Part shown: piece after piece, positions 27,171 to 39,564 of the stretch
How positions within the stretch are numbered: position 1 is the first letter of the stretch
Layout: each line of letters opens with the position of its first letter
NCBI GenBank assembly: GCA_028564675.1
Contig: JAOVVO010000170.1
Coordinates: 62,001 to 126,000 of the forward strand
From: Onchocerca lupi
Taxonomy: Eukaryota; Nematoda; Chromadorea; Rhabditida; Onchocercidae
DNA: 64,000 nucleotides
Direction: 5' to 3'
The notes under the pieces: generated by a model
What the model saw: the letters and a program-made list of their open reading frames with translations, nothing else
What the model was told of the DNA's origin: nothing
The model's database searches: none
Program-made: the position numbers and the translations under genes

Positions 27171-30100
27171 TCAGTCATTCTCATCAACAATAATTTCTTC
27201 ATAAGTATCATCATTTACTTCTACATACTGCAATTTGCTTTCCTCCAACATGTTTCTCATTTCTGTTCGCAGTGTTCGCATTTCTTCGAGACAACGCACC
27301 ATATCACGATGCAATGCAACATTCGCTTCATAATAGCGTTGACATGAAGGAGCTAAAGGTCCTTCGTGATCTTCCGCTCTGCAAAATTATCAAAGATCAT
27401 TAAAAATCTTTTAAAAAACATAAGGATTATTATTTCGATGAAAAAAATTTGATAATGGCACATAATTACCAAATTCTTTACAAAAAGCCATTCCTGAACA
27501 TGACTTATGATGTCAACTGTCAAATCAATTTATTTCACAAAATGTGAACATAAAAAAAATAAAAAGTTATAAGATGATGAAACTTAAAACTGAAAGCTTC
27601 GAAAAAGTAACAACCTACCTAATATTCAATACATCCTGATTTAGAATTGTTTCCCACGTGTCATCATCCACTTCCTCGGTATTAGCGACATTACCAATGT
27701 CCACTACTACATCATCTTCAACAACATGTCCAACTGCGGAATGACTAACAACAGGCATTTGATTTTTTGAGATAAGTGTACCATCTGCAAACCTGAGATC
27801 CTGAAATTTTCGCACTTATATCGGCAAAAAGAGAGAAAAAGAACATTTCCCTGATCGAATTATCACGATGAAATAAAACTTAAGAATAATGATCGGGAAA
27901 TCTAGAAGATCCAGAATTATCTACGTGCTTCCAATTGATGACATACTAAAGTTAGAAATCAAAACATCAAGCATTTAACTATTTATTGTAAAACAGCAAG
28001 TAATTAACCATATTATTACACAGCAAAAAAAAAAGAAAAAAAAACCGTTTTCGCAGAGTCATGGATGATGGTTTCATAATCTTTAGCAAAATAGAAGCGA
28101 TCAAGATTTTCTGCCAAATTTTTAACCATATCAAGCGTAAAGACTTCGCATTCTTCATGATGTGCAGGATACATATTTTCGAGAATTTCATCCTCTTCGA
28201 CTTTTACCGTTGCTCGAGTCATTCCTATAAAGAACGATTTTTTATTTTCATTTTTTCCCATTGTAGATCTTTTATTTTGATCTTTCAGTTTTCGATAAAT
28301 ATAAAAATATACTTGGTGTCATACGCTAGAGGTTTCATTTCGCCGAATGAAAATTTAATAGTTCCAAAATAAAAACAGGCCAGATGAAGAGATATGCATT
28401 CATAGAAAAGTTGGAGGATGTTTATTTTTTGATAATAAAATTTAAGAAGTAAATTAAGATAAGCAATCAAGTAATTAGAAAGATATATGATTTCAGGAAA
28501 AAAATTTTGTGATTCTCCAAGTAACATATATGAAGTGATAAGAGGCTATTTATAAAAGAATTTGAAAGAAAAAAATTAAAATTAAAATTCAATAATCAAA
28601 CCTTCTACATTCCCCATTCTTCTGTGCCTTCGGCAAAGAACATCGCATTTCGAACAGCGATAATAGATGATACCGAGTTTATCGGATTTTCCGTTTATAC
28701 GGTAAATTCGCGCTGACTGACTATCTGGTTCAAAAATGATCAGCGGTGGATGCTTGAAACGCCCGCTCATTATTTCTGCTTCATGCGCAATACCGCTATA
28801 ATTTTACAAAATAATGTATCACATTTTCATAATCTGAAATCACTTCTCGTAATGTGATATGACAAAATTCTCCGATATCAGTAACTTTTCGATATCATAT
28901 GTCTGCTTTGTTAATAAATATATTCATGCTTAATGCTGTAACCAAACTTCTCAAAGAATAATGAGAGCAAACCTCTGATCTTCTTCGATTTCACCATCAA
29001 CACGTTCATTTTTCATCATTCTGAATCAATATATTTTATGAGTAAAGAGAAATTATGTTATTTTAAATATTTGTACATTGTAAGAAAAAAACTTGATTTG
29101 AGTAAGTTCTTCAATGATAGATAATGCTTTCAGTTTCTCTGCTGTTATAAAAAGGACAAGAAAACCTGCAGTAAAAGAACTGTACTGCAGTGTACTGAAA
29201 TACGAAATGAGGTTTAGTGCCTCAAGCCGATTTTCTTCAAATTATTATTTTTCATCAAAAACTGATTAATACGGATAACACAAAACAAAAACGGCTTCAG
29301 TTTTGAAATGCTCAATTGCGAGAAAGATATAGAATTTTCTTATGTAAAAAAAAAAAAAAACTCCAGAAATTCATTAAAACCTTAAAAGTTGTCGATTTTT
29401 TTGCTTCCTCATTCTTTCTGCTTGATGACATAATCGACTGTATTTCTTGGGAAGTGATTTCCACTTATCCGGAAAAGTATCGTCATCCTGGATATGTCTT
29501 TTCAACTCACGATTTTTCTGTGCGACCAGTGCTCCCTAAATATATAGACAAAACAATGTAAATTCCACCTATCAATTTTTTAGATACACTAAACAGATAT
29601 TTACAAATATGTAGTTCTTGCTTTTTAAAGAATTACGTAGAACAAATCGAATAAAAATTTTGAAAAAGAAAACTAACTAGTTTTCTGGCTGCTTCAGGTG
29701 TTAAATTACCGGCTTGAATCCTCGCTCGACAAGCGCGATCAATTTCTTGAAGCTGTTGAACTTCCTTCAGTACTGGTTTGCACTCCGGCAAATGTTCTGG
29801 ATAAGCATTTCCGATTATCTTCCCATCCTTCGTCTTAATATGAGCAAAATAACGCTTTGTGCGATCATTTGTTGATGAGCCTGTAAGCAAAAAAATAAAC
29901 TCATTTGAAGACAAATAATATTCACTAATCTGATCAAGCTTAAAACTTGAAAAGCTAATCGATAAAAGAGGAGGAAAAAATGTACCGGAATTTTTTAATT
30001 TGTTGTTCGCAAGAGAATCGCATTTAGAACATCGATAGTAGCACGTTGCGCCCTGCTTACCTCGTCCATAAGCACTACACCGATAAATTCGCACTTTCGA

Positions 30101-30455
30101 TGGATCATCCTTTTCCGGAATTACTATCGACGAACGGCTCAATCGTAGAGAACGGACCTGTCGCGGAATCGGTGGTACAGGTGATGTACTCACCGTTCTA
30201 AAAATATAAGTATTAAAATTTAACCACCAATAGTTTTCCTCAATATTTTTATGTCGCAACTTACACATCAGCCAACTGTTGTCCTTGATTCATTTTTCTT
30301 TCTAATTTAACGAACTTTTTCATCTCATTGCCACTATTTTCCATAGCTACATATGTAACTGTTTCATTTCTTTGATCGTTCACTTGTGAAGATGACGCCA
30401 TTGACGCACTATTTTTTTTCGATAATGAATATGCTCCATACTATAATTATTAGTC

Positions 30456-30507
<52 letters not shown>

Positions 30508-33500
30508 CCAAAAAAAGAGAAACAAAAATTTTTTTTCCAAGAAAATTCAGATCAATAGAAAATTCAAACATACTCTCTCTTCAAGCAAACAATGAACTCG
30601 TTTCCGAACAGTTGACTGTGATAGCTGACATCCAGTTTTATATGCGATCATATCAGTTCCCATTTTTTCCGTTAATTCCCTAGATGCAATCTTTTCCAAA
30701 ATCTTCCGTATAGATGGCGAAGACCAATCTATTTTTCCAGTACTATAAATCAGTTCACATTCATATGGATGAATGAATTGTCAATATTTTAATTGTTCAC
30801 TTCAACATTTATTTAAATACACCAAGCAAAATTCCTGTTCAATGAGTTCTTAGGAAAAATTTCGATTTCTATTGCAGATCCGTAATACATATTTTAAAAT
30901 ATTTCTATTCGTCAAATTCCACCCAAAAAGATTTAAATCTACCGCATTGCGAACAGAAAAATGCCTTTAATTAAACAGCATCCTACACATCCATTAAATA
31001 TTTTACTGATATCTACAAACCATTTAAGTTTTGGACGAATTCTGATATCTCATTTGGATAATTAAAACTTGGTAAGAGGAAAAATTAAAATTATTTTCTC
31101 TCCTTAAGTAAACAGTGCTATCCTTATAACAAGCATGGAGGAAAAAAAATTTAAATGAATCTGTAAGAAAATAATGAAAATATATCAGCCTTCTCTTTTT
31201 CATTCTAGGATAATTTCATCAACTATAATTTTTGAATTGTACAATAAATAAAATTAGTGAAAGTTGAAATAAAAATACTGAAACTTTTCACTAATATACA
31301 TCTGGAAAAGAAATGGTAAATATTGAAAAGTTAACTTACTTCATTCTGGTACCACTAGACACTGGTATATCATTTGCAGTCATCATTGTAACTTTCGGAT
31401 TTTCCTGAAAATAATGGTCACTTTAAGCGACGAAGTTATTCCTAAAGTTACAGAGACAAATTTTTGAATTGATACTGATATGAACCTAATTTAATTTTTC
31501 AGCAAATCTCAAGTAAATCAGATTTAATCTGTGCCAGATAATTTAAATGACACATGGATTCATCTGATTCAGGTTTGCCCGATATACTTTCCAAATGACG
31601 TCAGAATAAAAATCTTATTTATATTACGAAATTACTTACAAGCTGAAGATTAATTGTTCCTAGATAATTTCATAAAAAAATTTTCACAAATGCTCAACAG
31701 CATGCAATCTTTATCATTTTATCAAGGTCATTAATTTTAGAAAAAAAAAGTGAATTTATTTCAGTGTTCTAAAATCTTTTTTGAAATCTTCTTGTAAAAG
31801 TTTTTTTTCTCCAAATTTGCTTATTATAGGATTTTAGCTCATATTAGTAGTGATTCTTTCCATTTTCGGAAAAAACTATTGTACTATATATTTGTGTAAA
31901 ACAAACGCAAAAAATCAAAGAATCATTGGATTAAATGCTCCATGTACCTAACTTTATATTACAAATACAGTAAGAAAAACATACCTCTAAAATGGGTTCA
32001 ACTGATTCTTTTGTCAAATCGACTGATATTTCTTCCGTTTTCAGTACTTCGGGATGATTGTTTGCATAATGTCGAGTTATATTCGTAGGTGAACAGCATT
32101 TGATGATTCTTTTGCATGCATTGCATCTAAAATCGTGACCATCGCCGCTAACAAGAGTCCAAATACGACGATTTCGTTTACGATTCAAAGGCATCACTGA
32201 CGGAGTACTCGATGCGTTATTGCAGTTAATAATTACTTCATCTTCCTAAAAAGAATTCCTTGACTTACGTAAAAATATAGATAACTTCCTCACTTTAATT
32301 AATACCCCAAGGTAAGGATAAAAATCGTGAAGTAATTTTTTGGTCTATTATATCAAGTGTATATAACGTGCGTTCATTACTAGAATCAGGAAAATATGTA
32401 GAAGTTCAATACAATTATGCTGTCTAATTTCATGATGTTTAAAACAATCATAACTAATAAAAATCCAACAGAACGCAATGTTTGCTTAAATTAAAAAGGA
32501 ATAAACAAAACGAAAAATATCCTTAAATAACAAGAGAAGCAATGATAGGAAGGAAAAAAAAATCAAAAAAAGTCAGCAATGCTGAAAAACGTTACAAACT
32601 GAAGCTTTGGTAGATAAAATAATTTCCTGAAAGATGTTTATAGAATAACTAGCTGGACCCGGCAACGCGGAGCGTGCTAGTCCATATAAATAAAACTTTC
32701 AATGTTCGTTTGTTCAAAATCTTGAATCCCCGAAAGTTCTTAAACAAATGCCTTATTTATATTAAATTTAGAAGTCCGAAAACTCTTAACAATTGCTTTG
32801 AACTTTTGACACAACGTTGCATTCGAATACGCGCATGTTTTTATATTCTTTTTGTATACACTCATTATTGTAGCTCAGTCTGGTTAAATTGAAAAAAAAA
32901 AGTGAAGAGAGAGCGCATGTTTCTAGTGTTCGGGAAACTGATACTTTGTAATTTGACTTGCAGTTTGGTTGGATTGGGGACTGATTCTTGTTATTGTGAT
33001 CAGGAAAGATCAGTAATAAGTCTGAAGAGGTTTTTTTGTCTTGTGTGACAGAGATTAATCATGTTGAGAAAAGTTTTATTGATTAAAAAGAGCAATTCAT
33101 CGTAAAAAACAATTTTCAAAGAATAATCAACTGATCATTGGCTATTCTTTCCTTTGTCACTGGTAGAAAAGAGTAACTGAATTATTCAGCTGAATTGTCG
33201 GATTGTTGAATTTATGTTGACCATCTGGAAATAGAACCGGGGAAGCGGTTTTATGAAAAGTTTGTCCTTTAAATGTTGGCATGAATTGTACTGTTACGAT
33301 TTCTGCGCCAAACAACTTCATTTAGAAGACGTCCTCGCAACCATGCATCCTCAAGTCTGGCTGCATGTAGCTCTGTTCCCATTTGAGCCATTCTGTCTTG
33401 TTCGCTCGATCGCTGATGCCCGCTCTTCCTCAGTTTGATTTGCGATTAATCATCGCAATACTTTCTGTGATTACGACGACCTAAGTTTGACCTTTCAAGG

Positions 33501-35283
33501 CATTATTTGTACGAATTAAAGCAGAATGATAGCATCTGAATTGTCCTCGAAATTATTTGAGAACATCCAAGTAAATTAATCACTGGATTATTTTTTCCTT
33601 TGTCATTTGAAGAGAAGAAGAGACTTCCTTGACTATCGATTTGCTGCTATTGCTGCATCGATCTATGTCGTAGTAAAATAGTCGCAGTTTTTGTGTGGAA
33701 ACTCCAAACTGAACTGTTTGTTGAATCCCAATGTTTTCGAACTTGAGTTTTCGAAAAATGTTGTTAATTGAGTTTCTAATGTTGGGAAAAATTAATTTCA
33801 CAATGCTTGTGGATATACAATATTTTATGTTGTCCTGTTATCTATGTAGATATAGAGATTGTCTGGTTTGCCGATTCCAGAACACGCAATATATAATTGT
33901 CCATGTGAGAAGCAAACCGTCTACATCTAAACAGTACAATTCTAAAGATTGTATCTTTAGAAGTTTGTTGATGGTGAATGCAAGCACCAATTGAATTAAG
34001 AATTGCAATCTTTTAAATTGAAATGGCATATTTGTTGGAATAATAGCAATGCAAGGAATAAGGACATCTCCACATTTGAAATGATTGTTACTTCTACAAC
34101 ATTGCTCATTAAATTTTTTTACTCCAAGCGCGCGCAGTTGCAAAGTTTTGGCTGATTGATAAGTCGCAACATGATAATTGGCACGCCAAATTCCAATTGC
34201 AGCATGTGTGATAGCATCCTTAGCAGATTGAGTGTTCAAAAATTCTGTTCGATAATCTACTTCCGCTTTATCTGCTTCCACAACAGTGTCGGCGAACTTG
34301 TGTACGACTCTCTGTTTTGCAAAGTTCATGTATCATATTTTTCGCCGCAATTTCATGCAAAGTCTTATCAACGTCGGCATCGGGTATTTCATCGCATATT
34401 ACACCATTGATTTCGTTTGAAATGATTTTGTCATAAAGCCAGATTAGAAACGTTGTGTTAAACGAACAATGAACATTTACGACGAAGAGACAATCCAAGA
34501 TATGATTCAATATTAAAGTCACTGTCATGACGTCGATATTCCTCACAAAGCAAAAACAAACGAAAAAGCTTAAATTATTCGCCTTATTTGTTTAAAAGCA
34601 CGCGTCTATTCGAATGCAATCTTCTATGAAAATTTCAAATCAATCGGTAAGAACTTGAAACGATGCAGAAGTATCGCGGTCAATGCAGAAAGTAGATGTG
34701 GTGAATAAATTCTGTCTGCTCATGAAGGCGCGGTGTAGGGCGGAGTCAAAAAATTCGGCTCTCTTACTTACTTTCAGTTGTCACGGACGTGACACGTGAA
34801 AAAAGTATATATATATGTATATAAAAGGCCTATTCGAATACAAGCTTGAGTCAAAATTTGAAAACAATCAATGGAGAACTTGTGAAATTCTACGGACCGT
34901 AACGGGAACATTTACATTTTTATTTACATATATTGAAAGAAAAGATTTCGCTAATTATTAAACATAACTGTTAAAAACTATTAAGTCTCTTACTTGCTTT
35001 GATGTGCCTTGTTCCGATAGAAAAACATTTGAAGATGTTTCCTCTCTATCAAGTTGTTGGGACGGTTGCTCAACCAACGAAGAACCAATATTCCTGAATG
35101 GACAGGAAAATTAAATTTGAAATTCAAAGCTTAAAAAAAAAAAAAAAAAAACGAAATCACATATAAGAACATGCTTAGAATGAAGTCATTTTATCATACG
35201 CTCCTTCAAAAGAACAATCATTAGTTTTAAGGTAAAATCACCAAAGAAAATGAAACTAACGTCTTTTTCGAAATAACTGACAT
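27171..35283 (-). CDS. BED finger, HTH-like and two FLYWCH-like fingers
   Basis: Well-supported minus-strand exons are 31985-32245, 31340-31404, 30574-30742, 30265-30440, 29986-30197, 29678-29880, 29380-29535, a 29-nt exon 29166-29194, 28973-29020, 28602-28795, 28046-28224, 27619-27800 and 27171-27378 (TGA). Together they are 2,082 nt in one frame. The ATG at 32194 gives 676 residues. Further 5' exons at 34995-35093 and 35261-35344 (ATG 35283) look coding but do not keep frame as read. Exon 31985-32245 has a BED finger (C24, C27, H42, H47 from the 32194 start). The exon 30574-30742 resembles a helix-turn-helix (MIAYKTGCQLSQSTVRKRV). Two split CxxC...HxxxC units follow (YYRCSKCD with YPEHLPEC, and YYRCSKCD with YPAHHEEC), then an acidic linker and a C-terminal coiled coil (MVRCLEEMRTLRTEM). 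A nuclear DNA-binding role is inferred; both finger types are common in transposases and their domesticated derivatives. Confidence 0.75.
30460..30505. repeat. Poly-A run of about 46 in an intron
   Basis: An uninterrupted A run on the + strand is a poly-T tract on the coding strand. It lies shortly upstream of the acceptor of exon 30265-30440 and could act as an unusually long polypyrimidine tract. Run length is prone to assembly error. Confidence 0.85.
33240..33440 (-). pseudogene. Helitron N-terminal region remnant
   Basis: On the minus strand two frames read TEEERASAIERTRQ and then, after a shift, MGTELHAARLEDAWLRGRLL. This is the charged AARLED-type segment found near the N-terminus of Helitron Rep/helicase proteins. 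Related DNA occurs in the opposite orientation at about 53470-53650 and in a more diverged form at 61850-62050. A frameshift and stops make it nonfunctional. Confidence 0.6.
33838..34546 (-). pseudogene. Helitron PIF1-like helicase C-terminal remnant
   Basis: Two overlapping minus-strand open stretches cover 34268-34546 and 33838-34329. They carry Helitron helicase landmarks: a segment like DEIPDADVDKTLHEIAAKNMIHELC upstream (quoted only in part: ADVDKTLHEIAAKNMIHELC), and FQFKRLQFLIQLVLAFTINK followed by TWTIIYCVFWNRQTRQSLYL. The last matches the family pattern for the helicase C-terminus (RLQFP..LAFAMTINK.QGQS and GQLYVACSR). The key Gln/Gly/Ser positions of the latter motif are altered, the frame shifts, and no Rep domain is present, so it is a dead remnant. 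Confidence 0.72.
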
Positions 35284-35344
35284 ATTTTTCCAACTATGCG
35301 CAATACTAATACGATCTATTTTGTTTCGTTTCAATATACCAGAT
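34995..35344 (-). other. Candidate 5' exons of the BED/FLYWCH gene, frame disrupted
   Basis: Two minus-strand blocks have good splice signals: 35261-35344 (acceptor TTTTTCAG, donor GTTAGT) and 34995-35093 (acceptor CATTCAG, donor GTAAGA). They join in phase as MSVISKKT then NIGSSLVEQPSQQLDREE. After this the protein-like reading continues only in another frame (TSSNVFLSEQGTSKQ), which is the one that fits the next exon at 32245. One missing base near 35040 would explain this. Alternatives are a real frameshift, an assembly error, an unusual acceptor (CTTGATAG) inside the block, or translation from 32194. Confidence 0.5.
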
Positions 35345-36351
35345 CTGAAAAATTACTACATGCCCGATTTATTTACAAAAACAAACACCTCGATCGATCT
35401 TTCAAACAAATAAGTTATGTATAAAACATAACGACATCGTTTTCTGTAGCCAGCGTAAGAAAAAAAAATTTTTTTATTCGAATAAAATTTTCACAGCTAC
35501 GGAAAACAATCAAAGATATGAAAAAAATATTCATAATATACTATCAATGTATGATCGATTTCCCAGAACTTGTTCCATTGCATTATTTGAGAAGTAATTA
35601 CAATTGAACATAAAACCTGTTAAGTTTATATGATAGATAAAAACGTAATTCTTCCGTTGCAGTTCCTGCGCAATTAAACTATACATCATAAGCACTATTT
35701 ATTTTGTTGGTTATTAGATATATTTTTTCCTCAAACGTTCTGAGGAAGCTATCATGAGAAGATCTGATAAGTTTGCATTATTAATAACAGAAACAAATAT
35801 GAACAGAATGACATGCAAAAAATAAAAGAATCATTAATATCAGGAATTTAATAGGAATAACGTCGAAACAAAAAATATTTCTACGAAAAAATAACCCAAA
35901 TTTCTTTTGCATTTATCATCTATTATTGACTATCAAAACATATTTCTAAGAAAAGCAAAAATTATAAACTGTGCAAGCATTGCAGCTTAGCGAGATATTA
36001 AGCATAAAAACTACCAAATCAAGATCAATCTTTATCCTTGAACTATCATCAGTTGATTATTATTAAAATGATAACAGATCATGCAAGTTTCTTTCCACAA
36101 TATTATAGATTCTTCGAATAGTTTTAACTTATAGACAGAAGTAAATTTTTCCCTCTAGAAATGGTATACGTTTATAAGAAATGGATAAGGATCGAATAAT
36201 GAGACTGTTCATTTTTTGAAAGCTAGTATAATAATAGTAACAACCTAAAACGATGCCAAATTCTTAAACGCTGCTTGAATATCGGGAAATTGGCATATGA
36301 TGCGAAATATATGTAGAATTATCGTTATAAAAAGTTGTTAGCAGGAACAGA
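35345..36351. other. Spacer between the two FLYWCH-like genes
   Basis: About 1 kb lies between the 5' exons of the BED/FLYWCH gene and the stop codon of its paralogue, both on the minus strand. It should contain the promoter of the downstream gene and the 3' end of the upstream one. I could not frame any exon here. Confidence 0.45.
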
Positions 36352-39300
36352 TCATTCATCTACGATATACAGTGTGTTGTTATCATTTTCCTCTAAAACC
36401 TGCTCATCCTCGATATAATATTCAGCATTTGCACCAGAAACATGCTTCATTTCGCTGATCAATGATCTCATTTCATCTACACTCCTCAACATTTCCTGGT
36501 ATAATTCCACATTTTCTTCGTAAAGACGTTTGCAAAAGCATCGATGTTCCTGAGGTTTCGGAGCTGACATAGAATTGATGAGCCTGAAACGAGAAAAAAA
36601 AAAAGGATATTAAATATAATATCACTATCAGAAAGAAGATATTTCAAATGATAGAACAATTTTGCAAAAAGTGAAACTTTTAAAAGGATTTCAATTATAT
36701 CCCAAATCTACCTGATAATGAAAACGATTATTAAATATTTGCTAGCACTAACATTTCATCATCCATATCTGCTGTATGCCAATTCTGCTCATCTGATCCA
36801 CCAGTAAAGAAGCTTTCATTTGGTTCATGAAAAATATTGTATTCAGATTCCTGAAAATATTTTTCATTTATTGGATAAATCAAATTCCCATAAATATATA
36901 TATCCTTATGGATGAACTGAAATCCTATATATATGTGTTTCCATACTGAAACGGCCTGCAAATTGATACCAAACATCTAATTCCAAATCCTTTCTAAACC
37001 TCTCGCAATTCAGAAAAACTGGTATTTTCAAAATATTTCAGGTTGTATTATTTCAACACAGTTAATTTATTATAAAAAATGGATAAATATATTCTTAAAT
37101 ATTATATTAAAGTATCCAGATGAAATTTATTTCTTCCAGATAAGCGAAGATTTGACACTTCTGTTTTCTCTGGAATTCTAAAACCATAACTATAAATTGG
37201 ATATTGCGAGATGAGATCGGCCCTAAGTATCGATTGTACAAATATAAGGATGTATCACCAAAATACTGACAAGCACTGCTCTCAAAGGAATAATCCTATG
37301 ATTTGCTATGACAGAGAAGTCTTTCAACTTATCACCCAATTCTCTCAGTGATTCCAATGATGTTGGTGAACATTCCGGATGATGTACTGGATAATTAACT
37401 ACCAAATCGTTTTCTGCTTTTAATATAACTCGTAAAGATTCTGAAAACCATGAAAATTGTGAGTGATCTAAATAATCTCAATCTTTTTTCTTAAGCAATG
37501 ATTTCTCTTCGAACGCTGACAGAAAGAAACTTGACAATATCCTACATTGGATATGATTTTGAAAATTTATTTTAAAAAAAATTAGAAAAGCTTATTCCCA
37601 GCATTCTAAATATGAACAGATTACATACCATCATCTCTTTTTTGATAGAAATCATCACATCTGGAACAGTGATAGTGTGTCACTCCCTGATCAGTTAATT
37701 TGCCATCTCCATCATAAATTCTCACTGACGTTCCATCAAGTTCTGGTACAATCAACGAAGAATAACTAATATTGTTGGACGATGAAGTACCAGTAGAATA
37801 AATACTGAAATTAGAATTAGATAAAAGGGTAATATGGAAGTTCTAAAACATTTCATAATAGGGAAACATCGAAATACACATATAAATTAGAATGAAATTA
37901 CTGCAACTGATCTACTTACCTCCTACAATCTGCAGTGTCTGAAATATCGTTGAGACAGGCATCACTTATAAACCTAAATAGAACAATTATAACTTTTGCT
38001 TTTGACTGAAAACAAATATTCCATCAATATTCAAAAAAACAAAAGCATTTAACTTAAATACCATTTCTTCAAAACTTGCCTCAATAAATAGTCAACTTCT
38101 GATAATCCACTTTCATTTATGTCATTACTTTGTGCATTGAATTTAAAGCTTAATCGTCTTGGTCTCCTACGCAAATTGTAGCCGGAATGCACGTCGATAT
38201 TTGCATTATCCTCAACTACTTGTTTCTCCTAAATACGTGTATCGGCTGAATACATCAAAATTTGAACAGGTTGCTAAACTGAATTTTCATTCACAAATAA
38301 AATACTTCTTTTTATGCCTAGATCCATGCTTCGATGGTACATACTGGTGAAAGAAAAACAATAGCACATGCAAAAAGTTTCTGATATAATAAAAACAGAA
38401 TAAATGAAAGATGAAAATTTTATGAAATACTGGGAATATTTATTAACAAAAAGACACAATAGAACAGTTAGCTAGCGGGCTGCATTTTTTTTTTTTGCTG
38501 ACCTTATTGATAGTAGACGAAAAGTTTTCCGATCTTTTCGAACATAATTTTTGACAATTGAATGTTGCCTTCGATGTTAGAGGCTCCTGAGATTTCAAGT
38601 AACTTGTTCTTTATTAAATGTTAATCCTATCACTAGTTACAAATCTATAACATAACTAAACAGAATAAAGAATAGAGGAACTGACTAATTTTTCTGGAGA
38701 TTCGCGTGATAAAAAATTGCCTCGAATTTTCGCTCGGCAGGCTCGATCCATTTCTTGCATTTCTTGGATTTCTTTAGTTACAGTGTGACAGTTGGGATGA
38801 TGCTCTGGATATGGGTTTCCAATCAATTTCCCGTGCAGTGTTTTTACATATGGCTGGTAACGTTTTGTTTTAACACCATCTGTTGATATTAATGGAAATA
38901 AGAGAAACAAACAATGACTAACTAAGGTATTGGAAATGGTTGGAACAAAAAAAAAAAAAAAAAAAAATTGATTAATACGCAAAAAAAAAAAAAAAATCAA
39001 TTAAAAATTTCTATAGCCTTTTCTAAAACCTCTAAAGTTAAAAATAGCTTCAATTCATTCAATTATAGTGAATCAAACTACCAAAGGCTTTCTTTTCGAG
39101 TAACTCGCACTTTGAACATCGATAATATATTATAGATTCTGAAGGCCCACAATTCAAAGGACGGTAAATTCGAAATTTTTTTGGGTCATCTTTTTCTGCG
39201 ATTGCAATCGATGACATGCCTAACTTTGTTGACTTTATCCGAAAATCTGATTGTATGGAAGAATTAGGGAAGCTGAAAATGAGAAGTTTTATTATTTAAT

Positions 39301-39564
39301 ACTTCTGACTGAAATAATATCACTAAACATTCTGGAATGATTAAAGCACAGGTAAAGTACTCACATCATTGAATTATTAAATTTCAGAAATGAATTAAAT
39401 CTCTGCAAAAAGATCTTGTAACCAAACCTTTTTAGCGAACTATTTGCCGACATTTCCATAGGAAAGCTTTTTTGTTCCATAAAATTTATATCAATTTCAT
39501 TTCCTTCATCAACGATTTCACTCTTTTCAAATGATGGTGATGATAACCAGTTCTTTCCAGTCAT
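36352..39564 (-). CDS. FLYWCH-like finger protein, paralogue without BED domain
   Basis: Ten minus-strand exons join in one frame: 39428-39564 (ATG at 39564), 39082-39272, 38686-38879, 38503-38586, 38062-38228, 37920-37973, 37629-37804, 37271-37440, 36753-36850, 36352-36583 (TGA). The product has 500 residues. It parallels the neighbouring gene: a first finger split over exons 2-3 (YYRCSKCE, then NPYPEHHPNCH and EMQEMDRACRAKI), a second over exons 7-8 (HYHCSRCDD, then NYPVHHPECSP), an acidic linker and a C-terminal coiled coil (MLRSVDEMRSLISEMKHV). Exon 5 has a basic patch (NLRRRPRRLSF) that may direct nuclear import. The BED finger and helix-turn-helix-like segment of the neighbour are absent. 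A DNA-binding role is inferred from the paired Cys/His modules. Tandem duplication followed by N-terminal loss or gain explains the pair. Confidence 0.8.

Larger units (their letters stand above)
32649..34936 (-). mobile_element. Decayed Helitron with helicase remnant
   Basis: On the minus strand this element ends with an imperfect hairpin (GCACGCTCCGCGTTGC, about 32660-32675), then CGGGTCCAG and CTAG, followed by T. This is the canonical Helitron 3' terminus with AT target preference. The other boundary near 34936 carries the family end segment TTACATTTTTATTTACATAT. Between them lie remnants of a PIF1-type helicase C-terminus (33838-34546, minus) and of a Helitron N-terminal segment (33240-33440, minus). 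The latter is downstream of the helicase remnant, so the order is scrambled. All frames are interrupted, so the copy is not autonomous. It sits between two candidate exons of the BED/FLYWCH gene, that is, within its 5' intron. Helitrons transpose by rolling-circle replication. Confidence 0.75.

Noticed and set aside
38159..38350. 63-codon plus-strand frame and an extra minus-strand exon (YVPSKHGSRHKK)
   Set aside because: The plus frame is antisense to an exon of the 500-residue gene; the extra exon cannot be spliced in without breaking frame, while direct joining of 38503 to 38228 keeps it.
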